Positions 25,146 through 36,195 of a stretch of DNA of 64,000 bases are shown here, one piece after another. The notes beneath the pieces were generated by a model. The model did not search any database, was not told the origin of the DNA, and saw only the letters and a list, made by a program, of their open reading frames with translations. How positions within the stretch are numbered: position 1 is the stretch's first letter; the number at the start of each line of letters is the position of its first letter. Position numbers and translations under genes: made by a program. The stretch comes from Polytrichum commune (taxonomy: Eukaryota; Streptophyta; Polytrichopsida; Polytrichales; Polytrichaceae), in assembly GCA_950295325.1 (NCBI GenBank), contig OX485808.1, positions 26,060,527 to 26,124,526 on the forward strand, read 5' to 3'.

Positions 25146-25740
25146 TGATTGTTGTTGAAGCATTGAATTTCATCTTGTTCATTTCACATCTTCAACTTAA
25201 TCAATGAGAACTTGTTGCAATAGATTTACAAAAAACTTCTTTCCTTCCAACCACTTGCCAAGAAAATGCTACTCAAGAATGCCATCACCTACAAAGAAAG
25301 AGTTGATTAGAAGATGCTAAACTCAACTCTTGGATGTGCAACAAACCTACAAACTGCAATGGCATCAATGATGCAATCGTTCAAATGTTGTAGGTGTTGC
25401 AGATCATGGTATCGATCGCTATTGAAGCACTGAATTTATGTGGTTCAATTCACATCTTCCACTAAATTAAATGAGAACTTGCTACAATGGACTAACATGA
25501 AACCTCTTTCCTTCAAACTAATTGCCAAAAAATGTAACTCAAGAATGTCATCTATTACAAAGAGTGAGTCAATCAAAAGATGATATGCACAAACTACAAA
25601 CTACAATGACATTAATGACAACCATCTTTTGTTCGTACCATCAATCCATCAAACATCGATCAACATGTGATACATGTGCTACAGATCACATCTTTGATCA
25701 TTGTTGAAGCATTGGATTCATGTTGTTCATTTAACATCTT
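25146..25740. repeat. Tandem repeat, unit about 275 bp, just over two copies
   Basis: Units begin near 25146, 25420 and 25700 (the last partial), with shared landmarks TTGAAGCA, TGAGAACTTG, CTTTCCTTC, ACTCAAGAATG and CATCA. The copies have diverged. No coding content is seen. Confidence 0.65.
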
Positions 25741-28158
25741 CATTTAGATCTTTTATTGAAACCACATAGCCAAGGTTATGGAACCAAACCAGAAGTTGAG
25801 AAACTTTACCTCTAAGAATTCTCCCACAACTCACATCGACCGATCGACCGATCTCAAAACACCAGGGAGAATCCTTGAAATGCTAGAGCGCACCAACACT
25901 CCATGGCTGCCAAGCATTTGGCGAGTAAATTGGCATATCTCATCTTCTTGGACTTCACGTTTCCCTTAGCCATTGCTGCAAAAAAACAAGATCCTAGTAA
26001 AATTGAAGGGATGATTCCCTAGAAATAAGAACAATTAAAGATGTTCGATCATCTAATGTTAGTGCATGATGATGATGAGCATGTTGTCCAATCTACCAAG
26101 GCAGAGAGTGGAGCTGATCTTGTGGACATGGTTGCATTTCTTAGGCTACTGATTGATAAGTCCAACCAACGCGTCCTTTGAGCATTCCAACAGACATCAT
26201 CCTCCCATGTTTGTATCCCAACGCCAATGTGACACATCCTATTTCATGCCGGTATCTTCGGTGTAACTCTTGTATCTTTCAATGTTGGGCCAGTTTGTTT
26301 AGCGGTTTAAAATTCAATAGAAAACATCCCCCACTGTTGTCTCGCCTGCTTCAAATTATGCCGCTCTGGCAGGGCTCGTTACAAGACATTTTGAGATGCA
26401 CTTAGTGTAGGACATCATTGGTAACAATCTCGATCCAACCCTCTCAAGAAAAATGTTGAGAGGAAAAAAATACTTAACAATGAATTAAGGTGAAATTGTA
26501 GAGAGAGCATTTGGAAATGATGCTACAAAAGCAAGTATATGCCTCCACGTTCTTCTCTAACACGACTTCAATGGTTATAGTCTCCATCAGAGTTCGGGAA
26601 GTTTTTGAAGCCTTAGTGGCTAATTGCCGGTAGTTGCTACGAAGGGTCGGATTTTTTCCAATTTACCTCGGCAACAGCCGGTCTTTTGTAAAATCAATTG
26701 GCCAATTGCCTATATTTTCATATTTTCATTGGCCAATATCCGATTAAATGGAATTCATATCGGCACTAATTGTTTAGAAAATGTATGAAAAGTTATTAGA
26801 AATCATTTCTTAGTACAAAATCTTGAATAAGTGAAAAGAAAGGCATGTTCAAAACTTTAAATTTGAAGAGTTGATATCCTTAGCAGGAATTGAACCTAGC
26901 AATGCCTTCACCGCTTGAAGGCCAAGGGTCCCCCAATTCTTCATAAAAGCAATTGGATTTGGTCATGGAAAGGTTGCATAATTCAAAAAGTTTAAGGTTT
27001 AGGGTACTTCCTCAAGTGCATCATCAGATGCCCCAGACAAATAGCGCTCTGGATGCTTCCGGCTGAAATCCAGTAACTCACAAGAAGAGTCAGCTACATT
27101 TCCGGGACATTTTCTGGTCCATCGGCTAATTGCCGGAGGATTGAAATTACAGTCGGATTGCCATCTGATGGTTGGAAATTTGGACCAGCCACGAGGGGAA
27201 ATCCATCGGCTAATAATGAACTAGCCGTCGGTTTTCCCCAAACTTAGGTCTCCATTCCATGCTCATTCAACCATGGTCGTTTTGAAAGCTCAAAATTGAG
27301 GAACTTCGACCTCATCGACTGTCTCCAGCTCTGACATCTTCTTCACTCAGCCACGAGCGTGAGGCATCGTAACGTACTTGGACCTTAATAGACCTAAAAC
27401 CATCATTCAAATTGAGCTTAGATGACAGTTTCTTTGTCGATAGCAAGTGTAGTTTTCTCGATCGTCATTACTAAACTTTACTTGAGGCAAGTTCGGGAGC
27501 GATACCAATTCGAAAGCACAAGAGTATTGTTGACTATGCCCTAAGGTGTTCAGATAGTATTGATAATTGTATCAATTTAAGCATTTTAGACCCTTTCGAG
27601 AGGTTGGTTTTTCCCCATTGTCCTATAGCTCACTCCCAAGCACACACATGTTTATAAGTGAGCAATGGCAATCATCTTGGAGGACATTGCAAACGAACCT
27701 CTAGAGCCGGCGACTCGCAATACTTATCTATAGATTTCCATTAATATCTAGAGAAATGCCTTTTGGTTATTTGAGGCACATAGTGGGGATTTCTAAGATT
27801 TGATGGGATATTAAGGTTTTTGTGGTTGTTTGAAGCTCTCTTGTATCCTTCCTTTGCACCATGGCCACCACTCGTAAGGAGAAGGTTGTCTTCTCATTAG
27901 TGTTTTTCATTGTTCTCAAGTTTGTCTTTAATTCCATATTGACCCTCATGCAGTCATTCATGCTCTCAAATGGTTTTTTGTTTTTTATTATTATTATTAT
28001 TGTTCGAAGATGATTCAAGGCCGCGAACACAGTCTATTTGGAGGTTCGAAAGACGATGAGGATTTTTGCACGATCAATTATTGGGGAGCTACACAAATAA
28101 AATGTTTCGAGATCAAATGAGAGTAAATAAATAAGCATTTTTCTTCTTATGTGAGACT
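25741..28158. other. Intergenic repeat-like DNA, no gene
   Basis: No frame shows protein character. TTTTGGTTTCCATTT-type AT-rich DNA alternates with GC-poorer pieces. A short tRNA-like relic is possible at 26880-26935. The left end of the Harbinger element of 28.2 kb probably lies in this stretch but its TIR was not recognised. Confidence 0.3.
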
Positions 28159-28960
28159 TTGGGGCCATGTGTCAAGAAGTTTGATACTCTAATGACTGCA
28201 AGCGTTGACGTTGAGATTGGAGTTGTCGTTACCCTTGCTAGGCTTGCTATTGATAATACACTATACATGGTTGGAGATTTATATGGTATAGCAAAGAACA
28301 TTACATATGTTATTGTTCGAGAGTATTGCAAGGTCATCAACGATCATTTATTGCCTATAGTGATTGAAAAAATGACTCTTGAAAAGATGAAGACAATATT
28401 TGTCATGTTTTAATCAATAAAAGGCATAACTTATGTCATAGAATTGATAGACAACTCTCACATACCCATCGTGGCCCCAGGCAAGGATGCTCTAAAATAT
28501 TATTATCGCAAGGAGTGGTAGATACACAATGCAAGTTTTAGAATATTTACTTTGAATAGCAAGGAAGTTGTCATGATTGGTCAATCTTCCAAAAAAATAA
28601 TTTAGATATAGATGTTATGCAAAATAAATACTTACTGTACAAATAGATAGGAGATGTCGCGTATCCAATGAGGCCATAGTTTTGGGTCTGTTCAAAGGAG
28701 TAAAAGATGGTCTATCACATTAAAAAAATCACTAGATCTACATCCAATCTAGTACTAGGATAGGCCTCGGAAGAGCTTTTGGTTGTTTGAAATGAAGATG
28801 GAGGGTTCTACTAAAACGAATAGGTGTGTTACTACAAAATCTTCTGGATCTAGTCACAACATGCATTTGTCTACATAACTTCTACATAATTCATATTAAT
28901 GAGTTCAACATGCGTTCGAGAATAGAAGCCAAGAATGATCTCAGAACCTCAACAAATTGA
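28159..28960 (+). pseudogene. PIF/Harbinger transposase relic
   Basis: The plus strand reads ARLAIDNTLYMVGDLYGIAK, then VIVREYCKVINDHL, then after a stop GITYVIELIDNSHIPIVAPG (matching the G-A-I-D-G-T/S-H-I catalytic motif of Harbinger) and YYYRKEW. Further on, RIGLGRAFGCLK and RWRVLLKRIG, then TTCICLHNF match the R-I-x-x-E-x-x-F-G-x-L-K-x-R-W and VLHN motifs. Several stops and the lost middle catalytic Asp region make it dead. The family inserts into 3-bp TWA targets. Confidence 0.8.
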
Positions 28961-29789
28961 AATTTTGACAACTTGCTACATGTAGAATATGATGCTACAT
29001 TTTAGATTGCAAAAGAATCAATGAAGCAAATGAAAATAATATTATTGCCTTCTTATGTCAAAACTTTTGCATTATGATGGAGACGATCCAGAGACTTTCA
29101 CTACTATTGAAGAAAGAAAGTCATCAGAGTCCACGAAGAACAAAGATTACCAAATAAAGATAATGTTGAAATAAGCTATCATTCAACATGAAATGATCGC
29201 ACAAAATAGTAGGAGGCTACATTTGGCTACAAAAAGCATTATCACTTTTGATGAGGCTCTTGACTTGGAAGACATTGAATCTTAATATATAGTTGTTTGT
29301 AGTATAAAATAGGTTTTAAACTTCATATGTGTATTGTTTAATTTCAATATGTTACATTGATTTGTGATGTTCATTACAACTATGAATTCTTTTTGTGTTG
29401 TTCCACTATTTACTCAATTTGATTAAACATGAATTCAATTTTTTACACATTGCACATCACAAATGTGCTTGAATAATCATTTTGTTCTTTAAAAGTGAAG
29501 ATTGAAAGTGCAATTTCAACATTCAATATCATATTAGATATGAACACAGTCAAAACTAATTATCCAAATTATTGGTGGAATTTCATGAATAAAATAAAAA
29601 ATCTAGCCACTAAAGATACAATCAAATATTTTCCTTCTATATTACAATAGATGCTCACATCAATCAATAAATCGTTTAAAGAACCAATTAATTCATTAAC
29701 TATAGTAAAAATATTCAATCCTTAACATATAATGTAATTGGCAAACAAGTTAAAGAAAATCAAAAATAAATTTGTAAGATAATCTACAA

Positions 29790-30240
29790 CTAATTTATGA
29801 GCCTTTCTATGTGCTTGTTAAGATTACTCATGAATCCATTAGCCACTTGCAAACTCTTGGCCATGTTGTTGTTGTTGTTGACCACAAGCTGAGAAATAAG
29901 CTCAAGAGTTATCTCTTGATACTTTATTTTTCCTAGCACCTTTCTAGAACTTGAAGCAGGCATAGTCACTTGCTCCAATTCTTCCGTCTTTACCTCTAAC
30001 AAATCACATTCTATGTTGACATTGTCACTTGGAGACAGAGAAATATGTTTCAATACAACTCCGATCTAGTGATACCATGTATCCATAGAGTCATAAAACT
30101 TGTAGGTGTAATGTGCCTCTCTAAATAGAGTTCGCCTCTTTGTTTTCCTTGCAATACTTGAATATCTTAGTGAACTTGCTTTTACGTATCTTTGGTTTTT
30201 TTCTTCTAAAATTAGGGCACAAATATAAGAGCCTTGCGTT
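29790..30240 (-). pseudogene. Harbinger-associated Myb/trihelix-like accessory ORF relic
   Basis: The minus strand upstream of 30053 reads pieces such as KFTKIFKYCKENKEANSI, and in another phase YKFYDSMDTWYH, before a coding frame of 87 codons (start MKHISLSPSDNV, including VKTEELEQV and ending NKHIERLIN). This recalls the DNA-binding ORF1 protein of PIF/Harbinger elements, where a K-x-x-K-x-NSISGND...FY-x-x-x-D-x-WWH segment is followed by an acidic linker. Frame breaks at the junction show decay. It lies tail to tail with the transposase relic at 28159. Confidence 0.5.
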
Positions 30241-30249
30241 TAGCTTCGG

Positions 30250-32640
30250 CCACATGTCCACACATGAACCCATGAAAAATTATGGATATTAAATTGTTCC
30301 TCATGATAATAGAATTGAGTTACAAACACATAAATAACTATAAATTCAAACTTTTTTTCTTGGCGTTTTTTGTGAACTATGGATGCATCTCACATTTCAA
30401 TGCGATCAAGGTCTCCACCTCGGAGTCCAGCCAATTGCATTTTGTGACATCAACCTCATCTTTTGATTTTCTCAATTTTGGATTTTAATGTATTTTTTTT
30501 GTGAGGGAGGAAAAACTATATGCACATTTATCATAAACCCTTATTATTTCTACCACCAGCTTCTCTCTTGTGGCGGTTTATGTTTAAATTAGGGTTTTCA
30601 AATGGTGACAAATTCTCCATTGTGTCCAATCGACTACACACAATTATTTTCAAGAGATGATTCTTGATGATCTAGAAGACATAAGGTGAGTAGAGACCAT
30701 ATTGAAATGTGTTCATAGTAATTACTCAAGATGTGCAGGATGAGAACTTAACCCACTTCGAAATCCCAATTGTTCACAGTTTCACTAAAGATTTCAATCA
30801 ATCAAGTGGTGATCTAATTTTAGTTAGGAAGGCTATATAGATTTATTTATTTATCTTTCCAAAATCTATTCAACTACCACACATGTACAAATTCAAAATA
30901 TACCATAGCATATACTTTGAAGCTTCAGATTTGTAGAGAGTGAAATCACTACAACACTCAAAGTTATGCCAATATGATCTAGTGTAAGTTGAAAATTACT
31001 TGAGTTGTGAAGAATGAGAGGGTAAGCCAACTTTCAAATTATGATCGCTCATGCAATTTAGGTGAATTGGCCCAAATTCGTCGCAATCATCAATCACTCC
31101 ACACAAATCACAATGCCCAAAAAAATTGTCAATATCATCCAAAAATTGGTATTGGAATTAGATCTAAGTTTTGAAGATGTATTCCTCAGCTCGAGTTGTG
31201 CAGAATGAAAAAAAAATAGACAACATTGCATAAAATGACTTCACATATACCAAGCAACTGTAGCGAACTAAAAAAACTCGGTGAGTTGCTTTTGCAAAAT
31301 GTTGAGGAGAAAAAAACATTGTTGGTATAAACCTAAACTCACAAGAATTCAAAGTACAAGAGATATACATAAGTTAGTTAATTTTCTCTCAATTTTCAGA
31401 GCTCGCGTGAATATCTTGTTCATATGCAAAACGAGGAAACTTGTGCTCACATAATGGTCATTGATAGTCAAAACATGAAAAATCCTATACCTATTTTTCT
31501 TTTGCTTCAAGGTTCATTACAATTGTGTTGGACTCCCACACAAAGATGTACATTTCACATGCAATTCTTGAGCACAAAGTTAGCAAACCCTACTTCTAAT
31601 GAAAACATCTAAAGCTCTCATACAATATAAAAACATTGTTGAAATTAAGATCATCAACTCATGCGACTCACCTCAAATGTACAATGTTGGAATAATTTCA
31701 CTCATGCACTATCACCTATTTGCCAAAACATGAGATTTCACAAGGAGAGAGGTGAGGAGAGGAAGCTAGAGGGGAGAGGAGTGGAAAGGAGAGGAGAAGA
31801 GAGAAATTCACCTTCTAAAGATTGACGGTAGAGATGAGCCCAATCCAATGGATGAGCCCAGTCCGGCCCATGTTGAGAGTTCGGGCTGAGGAAAAGCTCA
31901 TCCCAATTTTTTAAAGCCGGCTCGATGGTTTGGCGCCAAAATTGTGCCACCTGGAGCACCACATGGAACGAATGAGTGTTCAGACCATACCCTAATATAA
32001 AGCCCTTGGGATGGATTTGATGAAACCAAGTGATCCTATTGGCCCAAATTATGAGAGTTCAGGCTGGCCCTCAATCCGGCCCCAAGTATAAAGTGGCCCT
32101 TATTAATATGTGATAGCAACACATAGACCCTCAATCTACACCTTCTAATACAAAAACAAGCACACTTGGTCGCTAACCAACTTGGTTGCATCCAACGTCA
32201 CTTAGCGACCACTTGGTTGCATCCAATGCCCACTTTTCATTGAACACTATATTCGGTATTTGGAGACTTTTTGTTGATTATGAGACTATATAAGGATGCA
32301 CATTTCAAAATTGGACCGGTAATGACGACTAAAAATCCCATATGTATAATGGTATGCTACTATTATTATACATAAAGGCATGGAAGTGAACAAAAATGTG
32401 AGGCATACATGAAAATAGTTGCGTATGAAAGACAACTCGTTATGAATGGAAGGGAAGATGCGAAGAATGAATGGAAGTTGAATGAATTAATTGGGATTGA
32501 AATACAATTATAATGGAAATACTATCAATGTCTTGAGTAACTTGCAATAGCATAGAAAGTAAGCACTTAAATATGTTCTACACCTAAGCCCATTTAGGGA
32601 GTCCGTCCCACTAGTACGCTTCTAGTCACACTAGTCCGAC
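30250..32640. other. AT-rich intergenic, nothing firm
   Basis: No gene is supported. A purine-rich GAGAGGAG tract lies at 31741-31800. Near 31830-32090 there are repeated GGGCTG/TGAGCCCA-like words that could be MITE remains. Confidence 0.35.
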
Positions 32641-32643
32641 CCA

Positions 32644-35600
32644 CTATTTTTTTTTTGCGGCTAAGTCCTTTTTTTTGGCGGCCTCCATGGCTCTAAAAAT
32701 CTCAGGCCCACGACTGTATCCTTGTGTGTTGCCTGGACATGAATATGTGTCGTTCTTGCATGTTTCAGGACGCGCTCCCGAATTGTAAGAGGTGGTATTA
32801 TAAGTAGAATGCGAGGGTGTTTGCGAAAGGGAACGTCTTGCGCTTCTCCGGAGGGCCAGACAACGATCGGACTCGGAAGATGCGGCCCTGAGGGCGTGCC
32901 CATCCAAGGAGGACGTGGAGGAGGGCCGGGCACCAAGCGAGCGGGTAGCCACCTGCGAAACAACGTCATAGGAAGATAAGAATAGGAATGGAGTGGGGAA
33001 AATAATGAGGGCGGTTTGGGATGGGCGCTCGTAAAGAGAACGGCACGCAAACGGAAGACAAGGGAAGCAAAAGCGGGAAAGGGGTTTAGGGTTGAGGAGG
33101 GCACCTTGGCTTTGGGGACGTCCATGCGGGGAACGGTGGGAACGAGGGGGGCGTTGACGGGAGCATCCGGAGCCAATGGAACTATTGCACTGTTGGATGG
33201 CGGGGGGGAGTCGAGGCGTGGAGGGCCCACGATGGCGGAGGACGTTGCGGGGGGAGGAACGGAGTCGGCGGGGGAGGTGTGGCAACGGGGGCCTTCCATG
33301 CGGAGACGCCGGCTCGGCCCGCGACGAGCGACGCCGTCGTCCTTAGAGGGCGAGAGGTGCCCCAAACGAACGAGGGTCCGTTTCTCCTTGGAGAGGGGGG
33401 AGGGCGACGGGGCGTAGGCGCGGGCGACAAGTGCGGGGGGCGGGCTGTTGACGACGCCGTTGTCGTGATGTGGGCGGTCTATTAATTAGAATTTAGATAT
33501 TTTATTTGTTTTCGTTATTTTTAAGTTGATCTTAGTTAGGTAAAAACCGGTCTTAAGTTGAAGACCGGATGAATTGGTAGATGGATGTGGTAAGTAGGAT
33601 TGGATTTACCGGCGGGCCAATAGCTAACCACCTAGGAGTTCTAGAAGGTTTTTACTTTAAATTCCTATTGGCTTGCCGGATTAGCCTTTAGCCCCAAACG
33701 CCCTATTTCTAGCGGGATTAAGGTTCTAGAAACCTTTAACCCCATATCTTTCCTATTTCTAGTAGGATAAGGATTCTAGAAACCTTTAACCCCTAAGGTC
33801 ATCCATTAGCAAGCCACTTGGAGGGGTTCTAGAGGACCTTACCTCGATGGTTTCCTATTGGCCGAAGGGGGGCAAGGTGGAAGACTATTTAAGGGGTGTT
33901 AGAAGAGTGTTTAGCGGGACCATTAGTATTTTGGAGTTGTTACTTGTGTTGGATTGAGGGAGCTTAGAGCATCTTGAGAGGGATAAGTGCTTAGGAGACT
34001 CATCTACACAAGAGGGTGTGGAGGTGTGGCATTTAGAGTGACTAGATTGTACTAGGTGCACTACTTGTAGTGTTTTATTGGTTATGAACTTGAGCAGAAC
34101 TTTATAGTGAGAGATTTGTCAATTATGGATGATCAGAGTGTTTAATGGATATGAAAATTTGAGGGATTGTTTATTATGAGTTATGGAAGTTGTGGTAAAA
34201 ATTTGAGAGCTTCAGTCATTGGCATGAAAAAGTTATTAAGAGTTGAAGGGAAGGGTGTCTAGGAACAAAGCCAACTAAACTAGCAAGGTTTGAAAATATG
34301 TATCTTTTAGAGGGTTATAGATATGGATACCAAAATTTGACACCACCTTTTGAACTTACACATCTATCTTGTGTTAAAATCTGAGATTTTTTGGACATAA
34401 GAGTAGGAAGTTATTAAGGTTTTAGAGACCGGGTGTTTTATCACAGCATTCATGCTAGGTAGTTAGAGTTAGAATATAATGCATAACTTTTGCATATGAG
34501 CTCTGATTGTGCTCAAATTTGGTGGGAATGTTTTTGATAAGATACTTAATAAGTGTACCAAATTTCACTTGAAGAAGATGATTTGGTTTTGAGTTATACT
34601 ATTCTGAAGTTTAGAGGGACCACATTGAGAGAGATTTACATCAAGAGTATAGGAGAAGGAAAACTACTATATTTTTTTCTAAACACTACCATAAAATAGA
34701 AGCCCGGCGCTTACCGGATAGTGCACATTTTCCTTGACACCGTCGTCGATGCCGACGTCGCGGGAGTAATCCACGGCCGAGGCCACGCCGACCGCCGAGA
34801 ACTGGTAGAGGGATGGCATTTGGAAGTCCGTGACGTTGCGGGAAGGGGAGGCAGGTGGCGAGAGGGGACGGGAAGGGCCGTCGACCACAGGGGCGTCGCA
34901 TATGGGGGCAGACTATGGTCAACAACAATCACAACAACAAAAGACATCCAAAAACGAAGCAAACATTAGTAAATGTGAACCACTTGATACAAAGCAAAGA
35001 CATGGAGGCATTTCAAATCAATTTATTGAGTTTGGCGAGCCTCATGATGCTCTTGAATACATTATCACGGGGGCTTAAACCCACATTGCCTATGGGGTTG
35101 GACCTAACAAAAAATGGTATGCTACCGGCGTGGACAACAAGCCTTCTAAGGTAAGGCGCTAGCGTATCGACCAAAAACGTGTCGTTCCTATCGCCGGTCC
35201 AAGTGGCGGGGAAGATGACGTTCCCCGGGGGGTTCAAGACGCTTTTGGTGGGGCTGTCATCAACGAGGACGGTGTTCTCGGGGGTCGGCCACCACCCGTG
35301 GGGTACCCCCTGCAACCGGGGGATGCCCCGCCACAGTCTTGACCTCAGGACCTTGAGGAATTGTTGTCCTCCGCCACGACCGCCGAACTTTGGAACCGGC
35401 AGACCCTTTTCGTCGAGCAATTCATCGCAATCCTCTTGGCCGAGGATGAGGCAAGGGCTCGGAAGATCGCGGAAGAGGAAGTCGACGATTGGCTCGGTGT
35501 TCTCCATGACCATGGAGCTCCACACAATGACGTGAGCTACATCGAGCACCTCTCGAAGGAAGTCACGCAGGCCGGGACGGGCGCGGACAGCCTTGCGGTT

Positions 35601-35780
35601 AATGAGAGTGTCGAGCTCTCCGTCGTAGTCCCTTTCGTCGGGGTGACGGAAGGGACGCGTGGGGACCCGGGGGATGTGTTCGGTGTGACACAACACCCCG
35701 TTCAGGTCGAACACGACGAACGGTTTGTTTCGGGTAAGACGTCCACTGGTCGAGGGTTTCCGACCTATCTCCGGGGGATC
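32644..35780 (-). CDS. FCP1/NIF-family (HAD) phosphatase-like protein
   Basis: Exons seen: core up to 35780 (after TAATCACAG, starting DPPEIGRKPSTSG), 34715-34912, 33105-33478 and 32644-32952. The FCP1-homology core has motif I PFVVFDLNGVLCHT, then ARPGLRDFLREV, VIVWSSMVMENTEPIVDFLF, and the D-D motif NTVLVDDSPTKSVLNPPGN. HAD phosphatases of this family dephosphorylate Ser/Thr, classically of the RNA polymerase II tail. Here the second Asp of motif I is Asn, as in many plant relatives, so activity is uncertain. Exon 34715-34912 (VTDFQMPSLYQFSAVG) has a perfect GTAAGC donor. The 33105 and 32644 exons encode a Pro/Ser/Arg-rich tail ending AAKKK. The splice from the core to 34912, the link 34715 to 33478 (phase mismatch, perhaps a missed exon) and the first exon are unresolved. 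Confidence 0.75.
33540..33870. repeat. Short tandem repeats in an FCP1-like gene intron
   Basis: A unit of about 60 bp, CCTATTTCTAGYRGGATWAGG followed by TTCTAGAAACCTTTAACCCC, occurs twice at about 33700-33800, with weaker copies on each side. AAACCGGTCTTAAGTTGAAGACCGG just before contains an imperfect inverted repeat. Non-coding. Confidence 0.55.
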
Positions 35781-36195
35781 CTGTGATTAACAACTCGACT
35801 AGTTTAATTCTATGATCCAATAAACAACATTGCATTGAGGAAAAGACGATTATGCGAGGAAAATAGTGCAAGGAGAATGTGGTCAAGTGCAGACTTGCGA
35901 ACGAGCGTTCGTGAATGAAGGCTGGGGTGGCGCATCATTTACGAACGCTCGTTCGTGAGCGCGGATAGAAGCACATGTACGAACGCTCGTTCATGAAGGA
36001 GGGTGAAAGTGGGCGTGAAAGTGTAATGATGCGCATGAACATACATAATACAAGATGCGATACGATACAATAAGTTTGGGAGATGCGACGCAGAGATCAT
36101 CTGCTCATATATTAATTCGATGAATATTTACAATTGTCTCACGTGATAATTTTTCACAGTTTCCTATGGCAAATACATGCCGTGTTCTACAAAAT
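35781..36195. other. Spacer with three palindromes between two minus-strand genes
   Basis: Three copies of the ACGAACG-NN-CGTTCGT palindrome start at 35897, 35941 and 35979, just 3' of the ParB-like gene. This is the left limit of the palindrome cluster. The first exon of the FCP1-like gene may lie here but was not recognised. Confidence 0.5.

Noticed and set aside
31738-31962. Minus-strand ORF starting MVLQVAQFWRQ
   Set aside because: Its tail is translated from a GAGAGG purine tract, and there is no recognisable domain.
33016-33485. Plus-strand Gly/Arg-rich frames at 33.0-33.5 kb
   Set aside because: The minus strand joins two exons in phase with good splice signals. The plus frames show only low-complexity codon bias.
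35179-35786. Long plus-strand open frames opposite the FCP1-like core
   Set aside because: The minus strand carries the conserved phosphatase motifs in order; the plus frames are GC-driven shadows.
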